Origin: Pseudoxanthomonas sp. SL93
Lineage (GTDB): Bacteria; Pseudomonadota; Gammaproteobacteria; Xanthomonadales; Xanthomonadaceae
DNA: 64,000 nt
NCBI RefSeq assembly: GCF_026625825.1
Contig: NZ_CP113065.1
Location: 3,525,501 to 3,589,500, forward strand
Direction of reading: 5' to 3'
Positions 44,025 to 53,227 of the stretch are shown one piece after another; the stretch's first letter is position 1; each line of letters opens with the position of its first letter. The notes under the pieces are model-generated. The model saw nothing but the letters and a program-made list of their open reading frames with translations, searched no databases and was not told the DNA's origin. Made by a program: the position numbers and the translations under genes.

Positions 44025-44546
44025 TCAATCGAGCGCCGCTTCGGTTTCCGCCGGCGCGCTCGCACCCAACGCGTGCAGGTATTCCTGCGGCAGCACCTCG
44101 CCCAGGCGTTCGCGGATGCGGTGTGCCAGCGAGACCGCGACACGCGACTGCAGGAACTGCAGCGCCGCGGCCAGTGCCGACACCGTGGTGGCGTCATCGG
44201 GACAGGACTGCAGCTGCCGGCGATAGGCGGCGGCCTCGTCGTCGCGTTGCAGTTCCAGCATGCCGGCCAGATAGACGCGCGCGGCAACCAGCGAGCGGCG
44301 GGGCGTGCTGGGGGGCGCCTTCGGTTCCGGCGGCGCGGGGGCGGGTGCAGGGATGGTGCCGGTCAGGTAGCCGCCTTCTTCAAGACGCTGCAGCAGCGTC
44401 GCCGCGTCGGCGCCCAGCATGCCGACCAGTTCCGCCACATCGCGCTGGCCGTCGCACAGGATCAGTGCACGGCGTTCGCGCATGCCCAGCGAGCCGCGAT
44501 GCGACTGCAGCGTCTGTCGGGCCAGGTCGGTCTTTTGCGGTCGCAT
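44025..44546 (-). CDS. Hypothetical cytoplasmic protein
   Basis: 173 residues. N-terminal ~70 residues look like a winged-helix-type module (ARQTLQSHRGSLGMRERRAL, CDGQRDVAELVGMLGADAATLLQRLEEGGYL), followed by a Pro/Ala linker and a helical C-terminal half with LVAARVYLAGMLELQRDDEAA. No signal peptide, no family name known. The start was set at MRPQKTDLAR; an upstream in-frame Met adds 24 residues. Convergent with hmgA. Confidence 0.65.
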   Translation of the reverse strand: MRPQKTDLARQTLQSHRGSLGMRERRALILCDGQRDVAELVGMLGADAATLLQRLEEGGYLTGTIPAPAPAPPEPKAPPSTPRRSLVAARVYLAGMLELQRDDEAAAYRRQLQSCPDDATTVSALAAALQFLQSRVAVSLAHRIRERLGEVLPQEYLHALGASAPAETEAALD

Positions 44547-44691
44547 GGGGGCGTGCCAGCGGGATCGGCCGCCCACGCTAGCGGCAGCGGATGAAACCCC
44601 GGTGACAGGCCGCAACATGGGGGCGGGCCGCTTCGCAAAGGGTTAACGCCGTGTCGTTAGTCTTCCCGGTTACCCCTACGGAGAGATGCCC

Positions 44692-45324
44692 ATGAAGTCG
44701 ATGCTGCCGATGGTGTTGGTGATGACCAGTGCGTTGCTCGTGACCGCGTGCAAGCAGCCGGAGGCGCCGGTGGAACCGGTGACCGCCCCGCTGTCCACGG
44801 CCGCCAGTTCGCCGGTCGCCGCCACGCCTGCGCCGGCACCGGCGGCCACGGACACCGCCGCTCCGGCCGGTCCGGTCAGCCAGGCCAGCTTCCTGGGCTA
44901 CGGCGACATGAAGCTGGGCAGCACCATCGAGGAGGCGCGCACCGCGTGGGGCGGCGAATTGAACGGGGCACCGATGGAAGGCACCACCTGCCATTACCTG
45001 TGGCCGAAATGGATCAGCCGTCCTTCCGAATTCGCTTTCATGATGGAAGAAGGCAAGTTCGTCCGCTACGACGTCGGCACCGACAAGGAAACCGCACCCG
45101 GTGGCGGCAAGGTCGGCATGAGCGCCGACGAGTTGAAGAAGCTCTACGGCGATGCGCTGAAGTCAGCGCCGCACAAGTACACGCAGGGTGGCCAGTACCT
45201 GTCGCTCGACGCGGGCGACGTGGCGCCGACGCGGCTGGTGTTCGAAGCCGATGCCGTGGGCAAGATCACGTCGTGGCGGGTCGGCCTGTCGCCCCAGGTG
45301 GACTACGTGGAAGGCTGCTCCTGA
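44692..45324 (+). CDS. Putative lipoprotein of unknown function
   Basis: 210 residues. Signal peptide with lipobox LVTAC (Cys20), a Pro/Ala/Thr-rich linker to about residue 65, then a folded domain: GYGDMKLGSTIEEARTAWGG, TCHYLWPKWISRPSEFAFM, GMSADELKKLYGDAL, and a C-terminal VDYVEGCS with a second Cys. The pattern 'G-x-x-LGSTxEEArxAWGG ... C-x-Y' occurs in small secreted proteins of Xanthomonadaceae; role unknown. Ribosome site GGAGAG precedes; of two adjacent Met codons the second is preferred. Confidence 0.75.
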   Translation: MKSMLPMVLVMTSALLVTACKQPEAPVEPVTAPLSTAASSPVAATPAPAPAATDTAAPAGPVSQASFLGYGDMKLGSTIEEARTAWGGELNGAPMEGTTCHYLWPKWISRPSEFAFMMEEGKFVRYDVGTDKETAPGGGKVGMSADELKKLYGDALKSAPHKYTQGGQYLSLDAGDVAPTRLVFEADAVGKITSWRVGLSPQVDYVEGCS

Positions 45325-45416
45325 GCCGATCCGCCGTTGGCGACCAGGCAGGGCGCTGGCCCTGCCGTCGCACGCGGGCATAGAATCGCCGCACACCACA
45401 CGGGAAGGGGACGGCG

Positions 45417-46367
45417 ATGACGGAAGCCTGGGGATACTTCGCACTGGGCCTGCTGCTGCTGGCGTTGGGCGGCGATTCCATCGTCAAGGGCGCATCCGGG
45501 CTGGCGCAGCGCGTCGGCGCCTCGCCGTTCGTGGCGGGCCTGCTGCTGATCGCCTTCGGCACCTCGCTGCCCGAGCTCGCGGTCAACGCGCGCGCGGCCT
45601 GGGTGGGCGCGCAGGAACTGGCGCTGGGCAATGCGGTGGGCAGCAACATCGTCAACCTCGGCCTGACCCTGGGGCTGGCCGCGCTGGTGGCGCCGGTGCT
45701 GATCCGCATGCGCGTGCTGTCGCCGCTACTGGTGCTGCTGGCGGTGGCGACGCTGGCGCTGATCGTGTTCGGCCTGGACGGCGTGGTCAGCCGGGGCGAG
45801 GGCGCCGCATTGCTGCTGGGTTTCGTGGCGATGCTGGCGTTCGTGCTGGCGCGCGCACCGCGTGAGTCGCAGGAGATCCGTGCCGAAGTCGAAGCGTTCG
45901 CCAACACCCGCGTGGTGTTGTGGATGAACCTGCTGCGCTTCGTGGTGGCCGCGGTCCTGCTGTATTACGGCGCACGCTACGTGGTGCAGGGTGCACCGAT
46001 GATCGGCGCGCACTGGGGTCTGTCGCCGCTGCTGACCGGCCTGCTGCCCGTCGCGATCGGCACGGCGCTGCCGGAAGTGGCGGCGGCGGTGATGGCCGCG
46101 CGGCGCGGGCAGGGCGACATGGTGGCCGGGCATGTCATCGGCTCGAGCCTGTTCAATCTGCTGGTCGTGGTCGGTGGCATGGCGGCCTTCCGGCCGTTGC
46201 CGCTTCCGGAGTCGTTCGTGCGGCTGGAACTTCCCGCCGCCATCGCCTTCGTGCTGGTGCTGTATCCCATGTTGCGTGGCGACCTGAAGGTCAGTCGCGC
46301 CGAGGGCGGGATCCTCGTGGCGGCGTTCGTCGGCTGGGTGCTGCTGGAGATCGCGCTGCTGCGCTGA
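45417..46367 (+). CDS. Calcium/sodium antiporter (YrbG/CaxA-like)
   Basis: 316 residues, about ten membrane helices in two inverted Na_Ca_ex domains. Ion-site motifs: AFGTSLPELAVNARAAW with GNAVGSNIVN in the first half, AIGTALPEVAAAVMAARRG with GHVIGSSLFNLL in the second. Exchanges Ca2+ for Na+ or H+ across the inner membrane. Followed 110 bases later by the mrp antiporter operon, so Na+ circulation is a shared theme. Confidence 0.93.
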   Translation: MTEAWGYFALGLLLLALGGDSIVKGASGLAQRVGASPFVAGLLLIAFGTSLPELAVNARAAWVGAQELALGNAVGSNIVNLGLTLGLAALVAPVLIRMRVLSPLLVLLAVATLALIVFGLDGVVSRGEGAALLLGFVAMLAFVLARAPRESQEIRAEVEAFANTRVVLWMNLLRFVVAAVLLYYGARYVVQGAPMIGAHWGLSPLLTGLLPVAIGTALPEVAAAVMAARRGQGDMVAGHVIGSSLFNLLVVVGGMAAFRPLPLPESFVRLELPAAIAFVLVLYPMLRGDLKVSRAEGGILVAAFVGWVLLEIALLR

Positions 46368-46477
46368 TCGCAACGTCGTGTGGCCTTGATCGCCCGATGC
46401 GGGCAGGGAGGCGTGCGGGCCTGTTAAACTCGGGCATTGCTCGCGAATGACGAATTCCCTGCAACGCAAGGCGGTTG

Positions 46478-49303
46478 ATGATCCCTTTCCTTGAAATCCT
46501 GCTGGCCCTGCCGTTCGTGTTGGCGCTGGTGGTGGCGTTGGCGCGCGGCGTATCGCGTGGCACGACAGCCTGGCTGGCGGCGTCCGCGCCGGTGCTGGGC
46601 CTGCTGATCCTGGCCTGGCTGACGCCTGCCGTGCTGGCCGACCACACGGTCCGGGGCGAGCATGCATGGCTGCCGCAGATCGGCCTGGCCTTCTCGTTGC
46701 GGCTCGACGGGCTGGCATGGATGTTCGCCGGCATGGTGCTGGCCATCGGTGCGCTGGTGGTGATGTACGCGCACTACTACCTGGGCCGCAACGACAGCGC
46801 GCCACGCTTCTACGCCTACCTGCTGCTGTTCATGGGCGCGATGCTGGGCATGGTGCTGGCGGGCAACCTGCTGCTGCTGGTGGTGTTCTGGGAACTGACC
46901 AGCATCAGCTCGTTCCTGCTGATCGGGTTCTGGTCGCACCAGAAGGAAGCGCGCGAAGGCGCACGCATGGCGCTGGTCATCACGGGGGGCGGCGGGCTGG
47001 CCCTGCTGGGTGGCGTGGTGCTGATCGGTCGCATCGTGGGCAGCTACGAGATCGATGCGGTCTACGCGGCCGCCGACCAGATCCGCGCGAGCGCGCTCTA
47101 CCCGTGGGCGTTGGTCCTGGTGCTGGCGGGCGTGTTCACCAAGAGCGCGCAGTTCCCGTTCCACTTCTGGCTGCCGCATGCGATGGCGGCGCCCACGCCG
47201 GTGTCGGCCTACCTGCATTCGGCGACGATGGTGAAGGCGGGCGTATTCCTGCTGGCACGGCTGCATCCCGCGCTGGCCGGCACGGATCTGTTCTTCTACG
47301 TGGTCAGCACGGTGGGCGCGCTGACGTTGCTGATCGGCGCGTGGAACGCGATCTTCCAGCACGACCTGAAGGGCATGCTGGCGTATTCCACCATCTCGCA
47401 CCTGGGGCTGATCACGCTGCTGTTCGGCCTGTCCAAGCCGATGGCGGTGGTGGCGGCGCTGTTCCACATCCTCAACCACGCCACGTTCAAGGCGTCGTTG
47501 TTCATGGCCGCGGGCATCATCGACCACGAGACCGGCACCCGCGACATCCGCCGGCTGGGCAACCTGCGTCGTTCGATGCCGTTCACCAGCGCGCTGGCGA
47601 TCATCGCGTCGCTCGCGATGGCCGGCATTCCGCTGCTCAACGGCTTCCTGTCGAAAGAGATGTTCTTCGCCGAAGCGCTGGAGATCGACCAGCAGGGCCC
47701 CGTGCGCGTGGCGATGATCGTCGCCGCCTTCCTGGCCGGCGTGTTCGGCGTGGCGTACAGCCTTCGCTTCGTCTACGAGACGTTCTTCGGCACGGGGCCG
47801 CGCGCGCTGGACCGCGTTCCGCATGAGCCGCCGCGCTGGATGAAGATTCCGGTGGAAGTGCTGGTGGTGGCGTGCCTGGCGGTAGGCGTCGTGCCGGCCT
47901 GGACCATCGCGCCCGCGCTGCACGCCGCCGCGCTGTCGTTGCTGGGCGAGCGCATGCCGGCGTACAGCCTGGCGGTGTGGCACGGCTTCAACCTGCCGCT
48001 GCTGATGAGCGTGGGCGGCATGATCGGTGGCGTCGCGCTGTATTTCGGCTTGCGCAGGTTGCTGGACCTGCATGCGCTGATGCGGCGATCGGTCGGGCGT
48101 GCGCTCTTCCAGTTCAACCTGGAGGCGGCCTTCCGGTTGGCGGCGCGCTTCACCGGCATGTTGGCCAACGGCAGCCAGCAGCGCAGCCTCGTGTGGCTGG
48201 TGGTGGCCGCGCTGGTGGCGGGAACGCTGCCGTTCGCGGCCGACCTTCGCCTCCCCACGCCTCGACTGCATGCGATGCCGGCCTTCGGCTGGCTGCTCTG
48301 GCTGGGCCTGGTGGCCGCCACGGTCATGACCGTCGTGCTGTACCGGCAGCGCCTGCTGGCAGTGATCGTGGTCGGCGTGGCCGGGCTGATGGTGAGCCTG
48401 GCGTTCGCATTCCTGTCGGCGCCGGACCTGGCACTGACGCAGCTGCTGGTGGAAATGGTGACGCTGGCGCTGATCCTGCTGGCGATGAACTACCTGCCTT
48501 CCGCATCACCGGTCGAACGCAGCACCCTGCGTCGCGTCCGCGATGCCGCCATCGCACTGGTGGCGGGCACGGGGGTGGCGGTGCTGGCCTATGCGGTGAT
48601 GACCCGGCCGGCCGACACGATCGCCGGCGAGCTGCTGGCGCGGTCGTTGCCGGAGGCTTACGGCAGCAACGTGGTCAACGTGATCCTGGTGGACTTCCGT
48701 GGCTTCGATACCTTCGGCGAGATCACCGTGTTCGGCATCGCCGCGCTGGTGGTGCACGCGCTGCTGCGAAAGGTACGGATGGCGCCGGAGAAGCGCATGC
48801 CCGGCGGTCCGGTGGACCTGCCGGTGCCTGCCGACCTGACCCAGCTGCTGTTCCCGATGGCGCTGACGGTGTCCGTTTACCTGTTCCTGCGCGGGCACAA
48901 CGCACCCGGCGGCGGCTTCATCGCCGGTCTCGTGCTGGCGGTCCCGTTGCTGATGCAGTACGTGGTGCAGGGCGCGGCGTCGGTGGAATCGCGCTTCGGT
49001 TTCAACTACGTGGCCTGCATCGGCATCGGCCTGCTCGCGGCCGGGATCACCGGCGTGGTGCCGATGCTGTCCGGCCTGCCGTTCCTGACCAGTGGCCATG
49101 CCGAACCGGTGCTGCCGTGGATCGGCGAGGTCGCGCTGGCCAGCGCCATCGGCTTCGACATCGGCGTGTACCTGGTGGTCTTCGGTGGGGCCATGCTCAT
49201 CCTGTCCATGATGGGCACCATCGAACCCGCCCGCCGTCGCGCGTCGCGTCGCGGCACCATCGATCCGGCGAAGCGTTCGCCCCTGACCGCGGAGCTGCGC
49301 TGA
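46478..49303 (+). CDS. mrpA: Na+/H+ antiporter subunit MrpA fused to MrpB domain
   Basis: 941 residues, largest subunit of the Mrp (Mnh/Sha) cation/proton antiporter. N-terminal NuoL/ND5-type antiporter part with conserved Lys/Glu helices (WELTSISSFLLIGFW, FPFHFWLPHAMAAPTPVSAYLHSATMVKAG), then an MbhD/MbhE region (about 610-790). The last ~140 residues (LTQLLFPMALTVSVYLFLRGHNAPGGGF split as two motifs here) are MrpB, so the operon needs no separate mrpB. ATG at 46478 is preferred to TTG three bases before because AAGG at 46468 is better spaced. First gene of mrpABCDEFG. Confidence 0.93.
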   Translation: MIPFLEILLALPFVLALVVALARGVSRGTTAWLAASAPVLGLLILAWLTPAVLADHTVRGEHAWLPQIGLAFSLRLDGLAWMFAGMVLAIGALVVMYAHYYLGRNDSAPRFYAYLLLFMGAMLGMVLAGNLLLLVVFWELTSISSFLLIGFWSHQKEAREGARMALVITGGGGLALLGGVVLIGRIVGSYEIDAVYAAADQIRASALYPWALVLVLAGVFTKSAQFPFHFWLPHAMAAPTPVSAYLHSATMVKAGVFLLARLHPALAGTDLFFYVVSTVGALTLLIGAWNAIFQHDLKGMLAYSTISHLGLITLLFGLSKPMAVVAALFHILNHATFKASLFMAAGIIDHETGTRDIRRLGNLRRSMPFTSALAIIASLAMAGIPLLNGFLSKEMFFAEALEIDQQGPVRVAMIVAAFLAGVFGVAYSLRFVYETFFGTGPRALDRVPHEPPRWMKIPVEVLVVACLAVGVVPAWTIAPALHAAALSLLGERMPAYSLAVWHGFNLPLLMSVGGMIGGVALYFGLRRLLDLHALMRRSVGRALFQFNLEAAFRLAARFTGMLANGSQQRSLVWLVVAALVAGTLPFAADLRLPTPRLHAMPAFGWLLWLGLVAATVMTVVLYRQRLLAVIVVGVAGLMVSLAFAFLSAPDLALTQLLVEMVTLALILLAMNYLPSASPVERSTLRRVRDAAIALVAGTGVAVLAYAVMTRPADTIAGELLARSLPEAYGSNVVNVILVDFRGFDTFGEITVFGIAALVVHALLRKVRMAPEKRMPGGPVDLPVPADLTQLLFPMALTVSVYLFLRGHNAPGGGFIAGLVLAVPLLMQYVVQGAASVESRFGFNYVACIGIGLLAAGITGVVPMLSGLPFLTSGHAEPVLPWIGEVALASAIGFDIGVYLVVFGGAMLILSMMGTIEPARRRASRRGTIDPAKRSPLTAELR

Positions 49304-49701
49304 TGGAAATCGCACTGGCCAGCGCCATCGGCATCCTGACCGCCGCCGGCATCTACCTGCTGCTGCGCGCGCGCAGCTTCGACGTCATTCTCGGCCTGAC
49401 GCTGCTTTCCTACGCCACCAACCTGCTGATCTTTTCCGGTGGTCGCCTGTCGGTGGGGCGTGCCCCGGTGCTGCGCGATGGCGTGCCGGCCACGCTGCAG
49501 AACTACATCGATCCGCTCCCCCAGGCGCTGGTGCTGACCGCGATCGTCATCGCTTTCGCGATGACGGCGGTGACCATCGTGGTCGCGATGCGCAGCCGTT
49601 CGGACAACCATAGCGACCACGTCGACGCCAGGCTGGACGCCGAACCCTTGCCGACACCCCCGGATGGACGGGAAGCGCATCGGCAGGAGGACGCGGCGTG
49701 A
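49303..49701 (+). CDS. mrpC: Na+/H+ antiporter subunit MrpC
   Basis: 132 residues; NuoK-like with three helices. Family text: ILTAAGIYLLLRARSFDVILGL, LLSYATNLLIFSGGR, DPLPQALVLTAIVIAFAMTA. The tail (about 100-132) is hydrophilic. ATG overlaps the mrpA stop (TGATG) and the stop overlaps the mrpD GTG start by four bases. Confidence 0.93.
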   Translation: MEIALASAIGILTAAGIYLLLRARSFDVILGLTLLSYATNLLIFSGGRLSVGRAPVLRDGVPATLQNYIDPLPQALVLTAIVIAFAMTAVTIVVAMRSRSDNHSDHVDARLDAEPLPTPPDGREAHRQEDAA

Positions 49702-51221
49702 CGCACCTGCCTGTCCTGCCGGTCCTGCTGCCGCTGTTCACCGGTGCGCTGATCCTGCTGCTGGAGCGTCGCGGCCGTGGCGTGCAGCGTGCGTTGTCGG
49801 GCGCGGGGATGGTGGCTCTGCTGGTGGTGGTCTGGCTGCTGCTGTCGCGGGCGTCGGCCGGTGAAGTGCCGGTCTATCTGCTGGGCGACTGGCCGGCCCG
49901 TCTGGGCATCGCGCTGGTCGCGGACCGGCTGGCCGTGCTGATGCTGGTGGCCAGCAACCTGCTGGCGGCGGCATGTCTGCTGTACGCCAGTGCCGGCTGG
50001 GACCGTCGTGCACCGCACTTCCATGCGCTGTTCCAGTTCCAGCTGATGGGCCTGAATGGCGCTTTCCTGACCGGCGACGTGTTCAACCTGTTCGTGTTCT
50101 TCGAGGTCATGCTGATCGCGTCGTACGGCCTGATGCTCAGTGGCGGGCGCGATGAGCGCATGCGCGCGGGCCTGCATTACGTCACCTTCAACATCGCGGC
50201 GTCCACGTTGTTCCTGATTTCCCTCGGCCTGCTGTACGGGCTGCTGGGGACCTTGAACATGGCCGAGATGGCATTGCGCATCGGCAGCCTGCCCGCGGAG
50301 AACGTGCGGCTGGTGCAGGCGGCCGGCGGCCTGATGCTGGTGGTCTTCTGTGCGAAGGCGGCCCTGCTGCCGTTGTACTTCTGGCTGCCCGATGCGTACG
50401 CACGCACCCCTGCGGCGGTGGCGGCGCTGTTCGCCATCATGACCAAGGTGGGCCTGTATGCCGTGCTGCGGGTCGGCACGCTGCTGTTCGGCAGTGCGGC
50501 CGGTGCACTGGCTGGCTTCGCGTGGGACGGCCTGCTCTACCTGGGGCTGGCCACGCTGCTGCTCGCCGCGCTCGGCGTGCTGGCGGCGGTGCGGCTGCGC
50601 ATGATGGTGGCGTACCTGGTGCTGGTGTCGGCGGCCACGCTGTTCATCGCATTCTCGCTGGACAGCGCGAACGCGATCGGCGCGGGCCTGTACTACCTGG
50701 TGCACAGCACGCTGGTGGGCGCCGCGCTGTTCCTGATCGCCGACCTGATCGGCCGCCGGCGTGGCGAGGCAGGCGACCGCCTCGACCTGGTCGCGCCGAT
50801 GCCGCGCAGGACCGGGTTGGGCATCCTGTTCCTGCTGGCGGCGATTTCCGTGGCCGGGCTGCCGCCGCTGCCGGGCTTCCTGGGCAAGGTCATGCTGATG
50901 CAGGTGGTGCCGCCGGGGCGCACCGCGCTGGTGTGGACGGTGCTGCTGCTGAGCAGTTTCATGGTGCTGGTGGGGCTGGCGCGTGCGGGCAGCCGCATCT
51001 TCTGGCGGATCGACGAGGTGTCGGTGCTCGAGCCCGCGCCCATCCGCCGGATCGAGACGGCGGCCGTCGTCGTGCTGCTGGCGCTGGGCGTGGTGCTGAT
51101 GGTCAGGGCCGACACGGTGATGGGCTACGTGCAGGCCGCGGCGAAGCAGCTGAGGGAACCCGCCGCGGCGATCGAACACGTGCGCGGTACCACGCCGGTG
51201 AAGCGGAGCCCATCGCCATGA
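49698..51221 (+). CDS. mrpD: Na+/H+ antiporter subunit MrpD
   Basis: 507 residues; NuoN/NuoM-like proton-translocating subunit with about 14 helices. Motifs: GDVFNLFVFFEVMLIASYGLM (conserved Glu), CAKAALLPLYFWLPDAYA and AVAALFAIMTKVGLYAVLR (Lys residues). Start is GTG at 49698 within the GTGA overlap. Stop overlaps mrpE (ATGA). Confidence 0.94.
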   Translation: MTHLPVLPVLLPLFTGALILLLERRGRGVQRALSGAGMVALLVVVWLLLSRASAGEVPVYLLGDWPARLGIALVADRLAVLMLVASNLLAAACLLYASAGWDRRAPHFHALFQFQLMGLNGAFLTGDVFNLFVFFEVMLIASYGLMLSGGRDERMRAGLHYVTFNIAASTLFLISLGLLYGLLGTLNMAEMALRIGSLPAENVRLVQAAGGLMLVVFCAKAALLPLYFWLPDAYARTPAAVAALFAIMTKVGLYAVLRVGTLLFGSAAGALAGFAWDGLLYLGLATLLLAALGVLAAVRLRMMVAYLVLVSAATLFIAFSLDSANAIGAGLYYLVHSTLVGAALFLIADLIGRRRGEAGDRLDLVAPMPRRTGLGILFLLAAISVAGLPPLPGFLGKVMLMQVVPPGRTALVWTVLLLSSFMVLVGLARAGSRIFWRIDEVSVLEPAPIRRIETAAVVVLLALGVVLMVRADTVMGYVQAAAKQLREPAAAIEHVRGTTPVKRSPSP

Positions 51222-51715
51222 GTTCGTTCGCACGCAAGCTGTTCCCGTCGGTGCCGTTCGCCGTGCTGATCTTCCTGTTCTGGCTGCTGATGGCCGACAG
51301 CGTGACACCGGGCAACCTGGTGATGGCGGCGCTGCTCGGCGTGGTGGTGCCCCTCTTCGGCGCACGCCTGGACCGCGAGTTCGCCCGCATCGGCACGTTG
51401 AAGCCGGTGCCGCGCATGCTGTGGGTGGTGGCGTGGGACATCGTGCTGTCCAACGTGGAGGTGGCGCGCCGCATCCTGGGCCCCGAATCCGCGATCACGC
51501 CGGGCTTCATCTGGGTGCCGCTGGACATCCGCAACATCCACGGCATCGCGGTGCTGACCAGCATCATCACGCTGACGCCGGGGACGGTCTCGGCGGAACT
51601 GTCGCCTGACCGCCGCTACCTGCTGGTGCACTGCTTCAACCTGAAGGACGCGCAGGCGACGATCGATGAGATCAAGCGTCGCTACGAGGCCCCGCTGATG
51701 GAGATATTCCCATGA
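51218..51715 (+). CDS. mrpE: Na+/H+ antiporter subunit MrpE
   Basis: 165 residues. Two N-terminal helices then an amphipathic domain: VAWDIVLSNVEVARRIL, GFIWVPLDIRN, LTSIITLTPGTVSAEL and RYLLVHCFN, all typical of MrpE/MnhE. ATGA overlaps on both sides with mrpD and mrpF. Role is structural or assembly in the Mrp complex. Confidence 0.94.
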   Translation: MSSFARKLFPSVPFAVLIFLFWLLMADSVTPGNLVMAALLGVVVPLFGARLDREFARIGTLKPVPRMLWVVAWDIVLSNVEVARRILGPESAITPGFIWVPLDIRNIHGIAVLTSIITLTPGTVSAELSPDRRYLLVHCFNLKDAQATIDEIKRRYEAPLMEIFP

Positions 51716-51981
51716 TCGAGTACGCGATCACCGGTTCGATGATGGTGGTGGGCGTGTCCATGCTGATGGCGCTGTACCGCGTGCTGCGTGGCCCCACCGT
51801 CCCCGACCGCATCCTGGCGCTGGACACGCTGAACATCGCGGCCATCGCGGAGCTGATGCTGTTCGGCATGCACCTGGGCACCGCGATCTATTTCGAGGCG
51901 GCCCTGATCATCGCGCTGCTGGGTTTCGTCAGCACGGTGGTACTGAGCAAGTACGTGATCCGGCGGGATATCGTGGAATGA
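51712..51981 (+). CDS. mrpF: Na+/H+ antiporter subunit MrpF
   Basis: 89 residues, three helices, with the family pattern LYRVLRGPTVPDRILALDTLN. Overlaps mrpE and mrpG by four bases each. Confidence 0.94.
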   Translation: MIEYAITGSMMVVGVSMLMALYRVLRGPTVPDRILALDTLNIAAIAELMLFGMHLGTAIYFEAALIIALLGFVSTVVLSKYVIRRDIVE

Positions 51982-52343
51982 ACCTGGTGATCGAGATCAT
52001 GCTGGTGGCGTTGCTGGCGGTGGCCAGCTTCTTCATCTTCGTCGGTTCCCTGGGCCTGCTGAAGCTGAAGGATTTCTTCAAGCGCCTGCATGGGCCCACC
52101 AAGGCCAGCACGCTGGGCGTGGGCTGCGTGCTGATCGCATCGATCGGCTACCACGCCTACACCGGTACCGACCCGCAGCCGCGCGAGCTGCTGATCACCG
52201 CGTTCGTCTTCATCACGGCGCCGATCAGCGCGCACCTCATGGCGAAGGCCGCGCTGTCGCTGATGATGGAAGACCGCCCGTCGCTGCCCGAAACGACGGA
52301 CACGCCCGGCACCGACACGCGCGACGCCGGCCGGGAGCCTTGA
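51978..52343 (+). CDS. mrpG: Na+/H+ antiporter subunit MrpG
   Basis: 121 residues with three helices. Typical text: GSLGLLKLKDFFKRLHGPTK and ITAFVFITAPISAHLMAKAA. The C-terminal ~20 residues are hydrophilic (Thr, Asp, Pro). Last subunit of the antiporter; the next gene starts one base after the stop, so the transcript probably continues. Confidence 0.94.
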   Translation: MNLVIEIMLVALLAVASFFIFVGSLGLLKLKDFFKRLHGPTKASTLGVGCVLIASIGYHAYTGTDPQPRELLITAFVFITAPISAHLMAKAALSLMMEDRPSLPETTDTPGTDTRDAGREP

Positions 52344-52344
52344 G

Positions 52345-53217
52345 TTGACGCGTACCGCACTGGTCTTCGGCGGCACCGGGCAGATCGGTGCGCCGCTGTT
52401 GCCGCTTCTGCACGACGCGGGCTGGCAGGTGGTGGCCGTCTCGCGCGAGCCAAGGCCCGATCAGCCGGGCGTACGCTGGCTGACCGGAGGCTTTGACCAC
52501 TGCGACGATCTGCCAACGCACGTGGATGCGATCTTCAGCCTGGGACCGCTGGATCGCTTCGCCGCGTGGTATGCGCGTGGCGACGTGCAGACGCCGCGCG
52601 TGATCGCGTTCGGATCGACCAGTGTCGATACCAAGATCGCTTCGGCAGACGCCTACGAACGCGACCTGGTCCACCGCCTGCAGGCGGGCGAGGCGTCGGT
52701 GCTGGCGACGGCCCGCGAACGCGGTGCCGCGGCGACGCTGTTGCGGCCCACGCTGGTCTACGGCGCGGGGCGCGACCAGACGCTGACGCGCATCGCGGCC
52801 ATTGCCGGGAAGCTGGGGTTCTTCGTGTTGCCGGGCGGCGCCACCGGACGGCGCCAGCCCGTGCATGTCGAAGACCTGGCCAGCGCGGCCTTGGCGGTGG
52901 TGGATGCGCAGGCGACCGCGGGACGTGCATACGCTTTGCCCGGTGGCGAAACCTTGTCGTACCGGGACATGGTTGCCCGCACCCTGGCGGCGATGGCGCC
53001 ACCGGCGCGGCTGATCGAAGTGCCGTCGGCAGTGTTCCGTGGTGCGCTTTGGCTGGCGCGGCTGGCAGGCCGCATGGGCGGCCTGAGCGATGCCGCGATC
53101 GATCGCATGCGGCAGGACCTGGTGTTCGACGCGGCGCCGGCGCGCACCGATTTCGGCTACGCGCCGCGCCCTTTCACGCCCGACGCGCATGCGCTGGGCA
53201 GCACGCGTGCGTCGTGA
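52345..53217 (+). CDS. NAD(P)-dependent epimerase/dehydratase-family (atypical SDR) protein
   Basis: 290 residues. N-terminal Rossmann motif ALVFGGTGQIGAPLLPLL (GxxGxxG), then AFGSTSVDTK and LLRPTLVYGAGRD in the active-site region, where the usual YxxxK is not clear (the segment is ADAYERDLV, with Lys absent), so it may bind nucleotide without classic SDR catalysis. Start is TTG, one base after the mrpG stop. Substrate unknown. Convergent with the Mpo1-like gene. Confidence 0.8.
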   Translation: MTRTALVFGGTGQIGAPLLPLLHDAGWQVVAVSREPRPDQPGVRWLTGGFDHCDDLPTHVDAIFSLGPLDRFAAWYARGDVQTPRVIAFGSTSVDTKIASADAYERDLVHRLQAGEASVLATARERGAAATLLRPTLVYGAGRDQTLTRIAAIAGKLGFFVLPGGATGRRQPVHVEDLASAALAVVDAQATAGRAYALPGGETLSYRDMVARTLAAMAPPARLIEVPSAVFRGALWLARLAGRMGGLSDAAIDRMRQDLVFDAAPARTDFGYAPRPFTPDAHALGSTRAS

Positions 53218-53227
53218 AACGCGACGC

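Noticed and set aside
46424..48271. 615-codon open frame on the minus strand opposite mrpA
   Set aside because: Gln/Arg/His-rich shadow with no motif; mrpA is certain.
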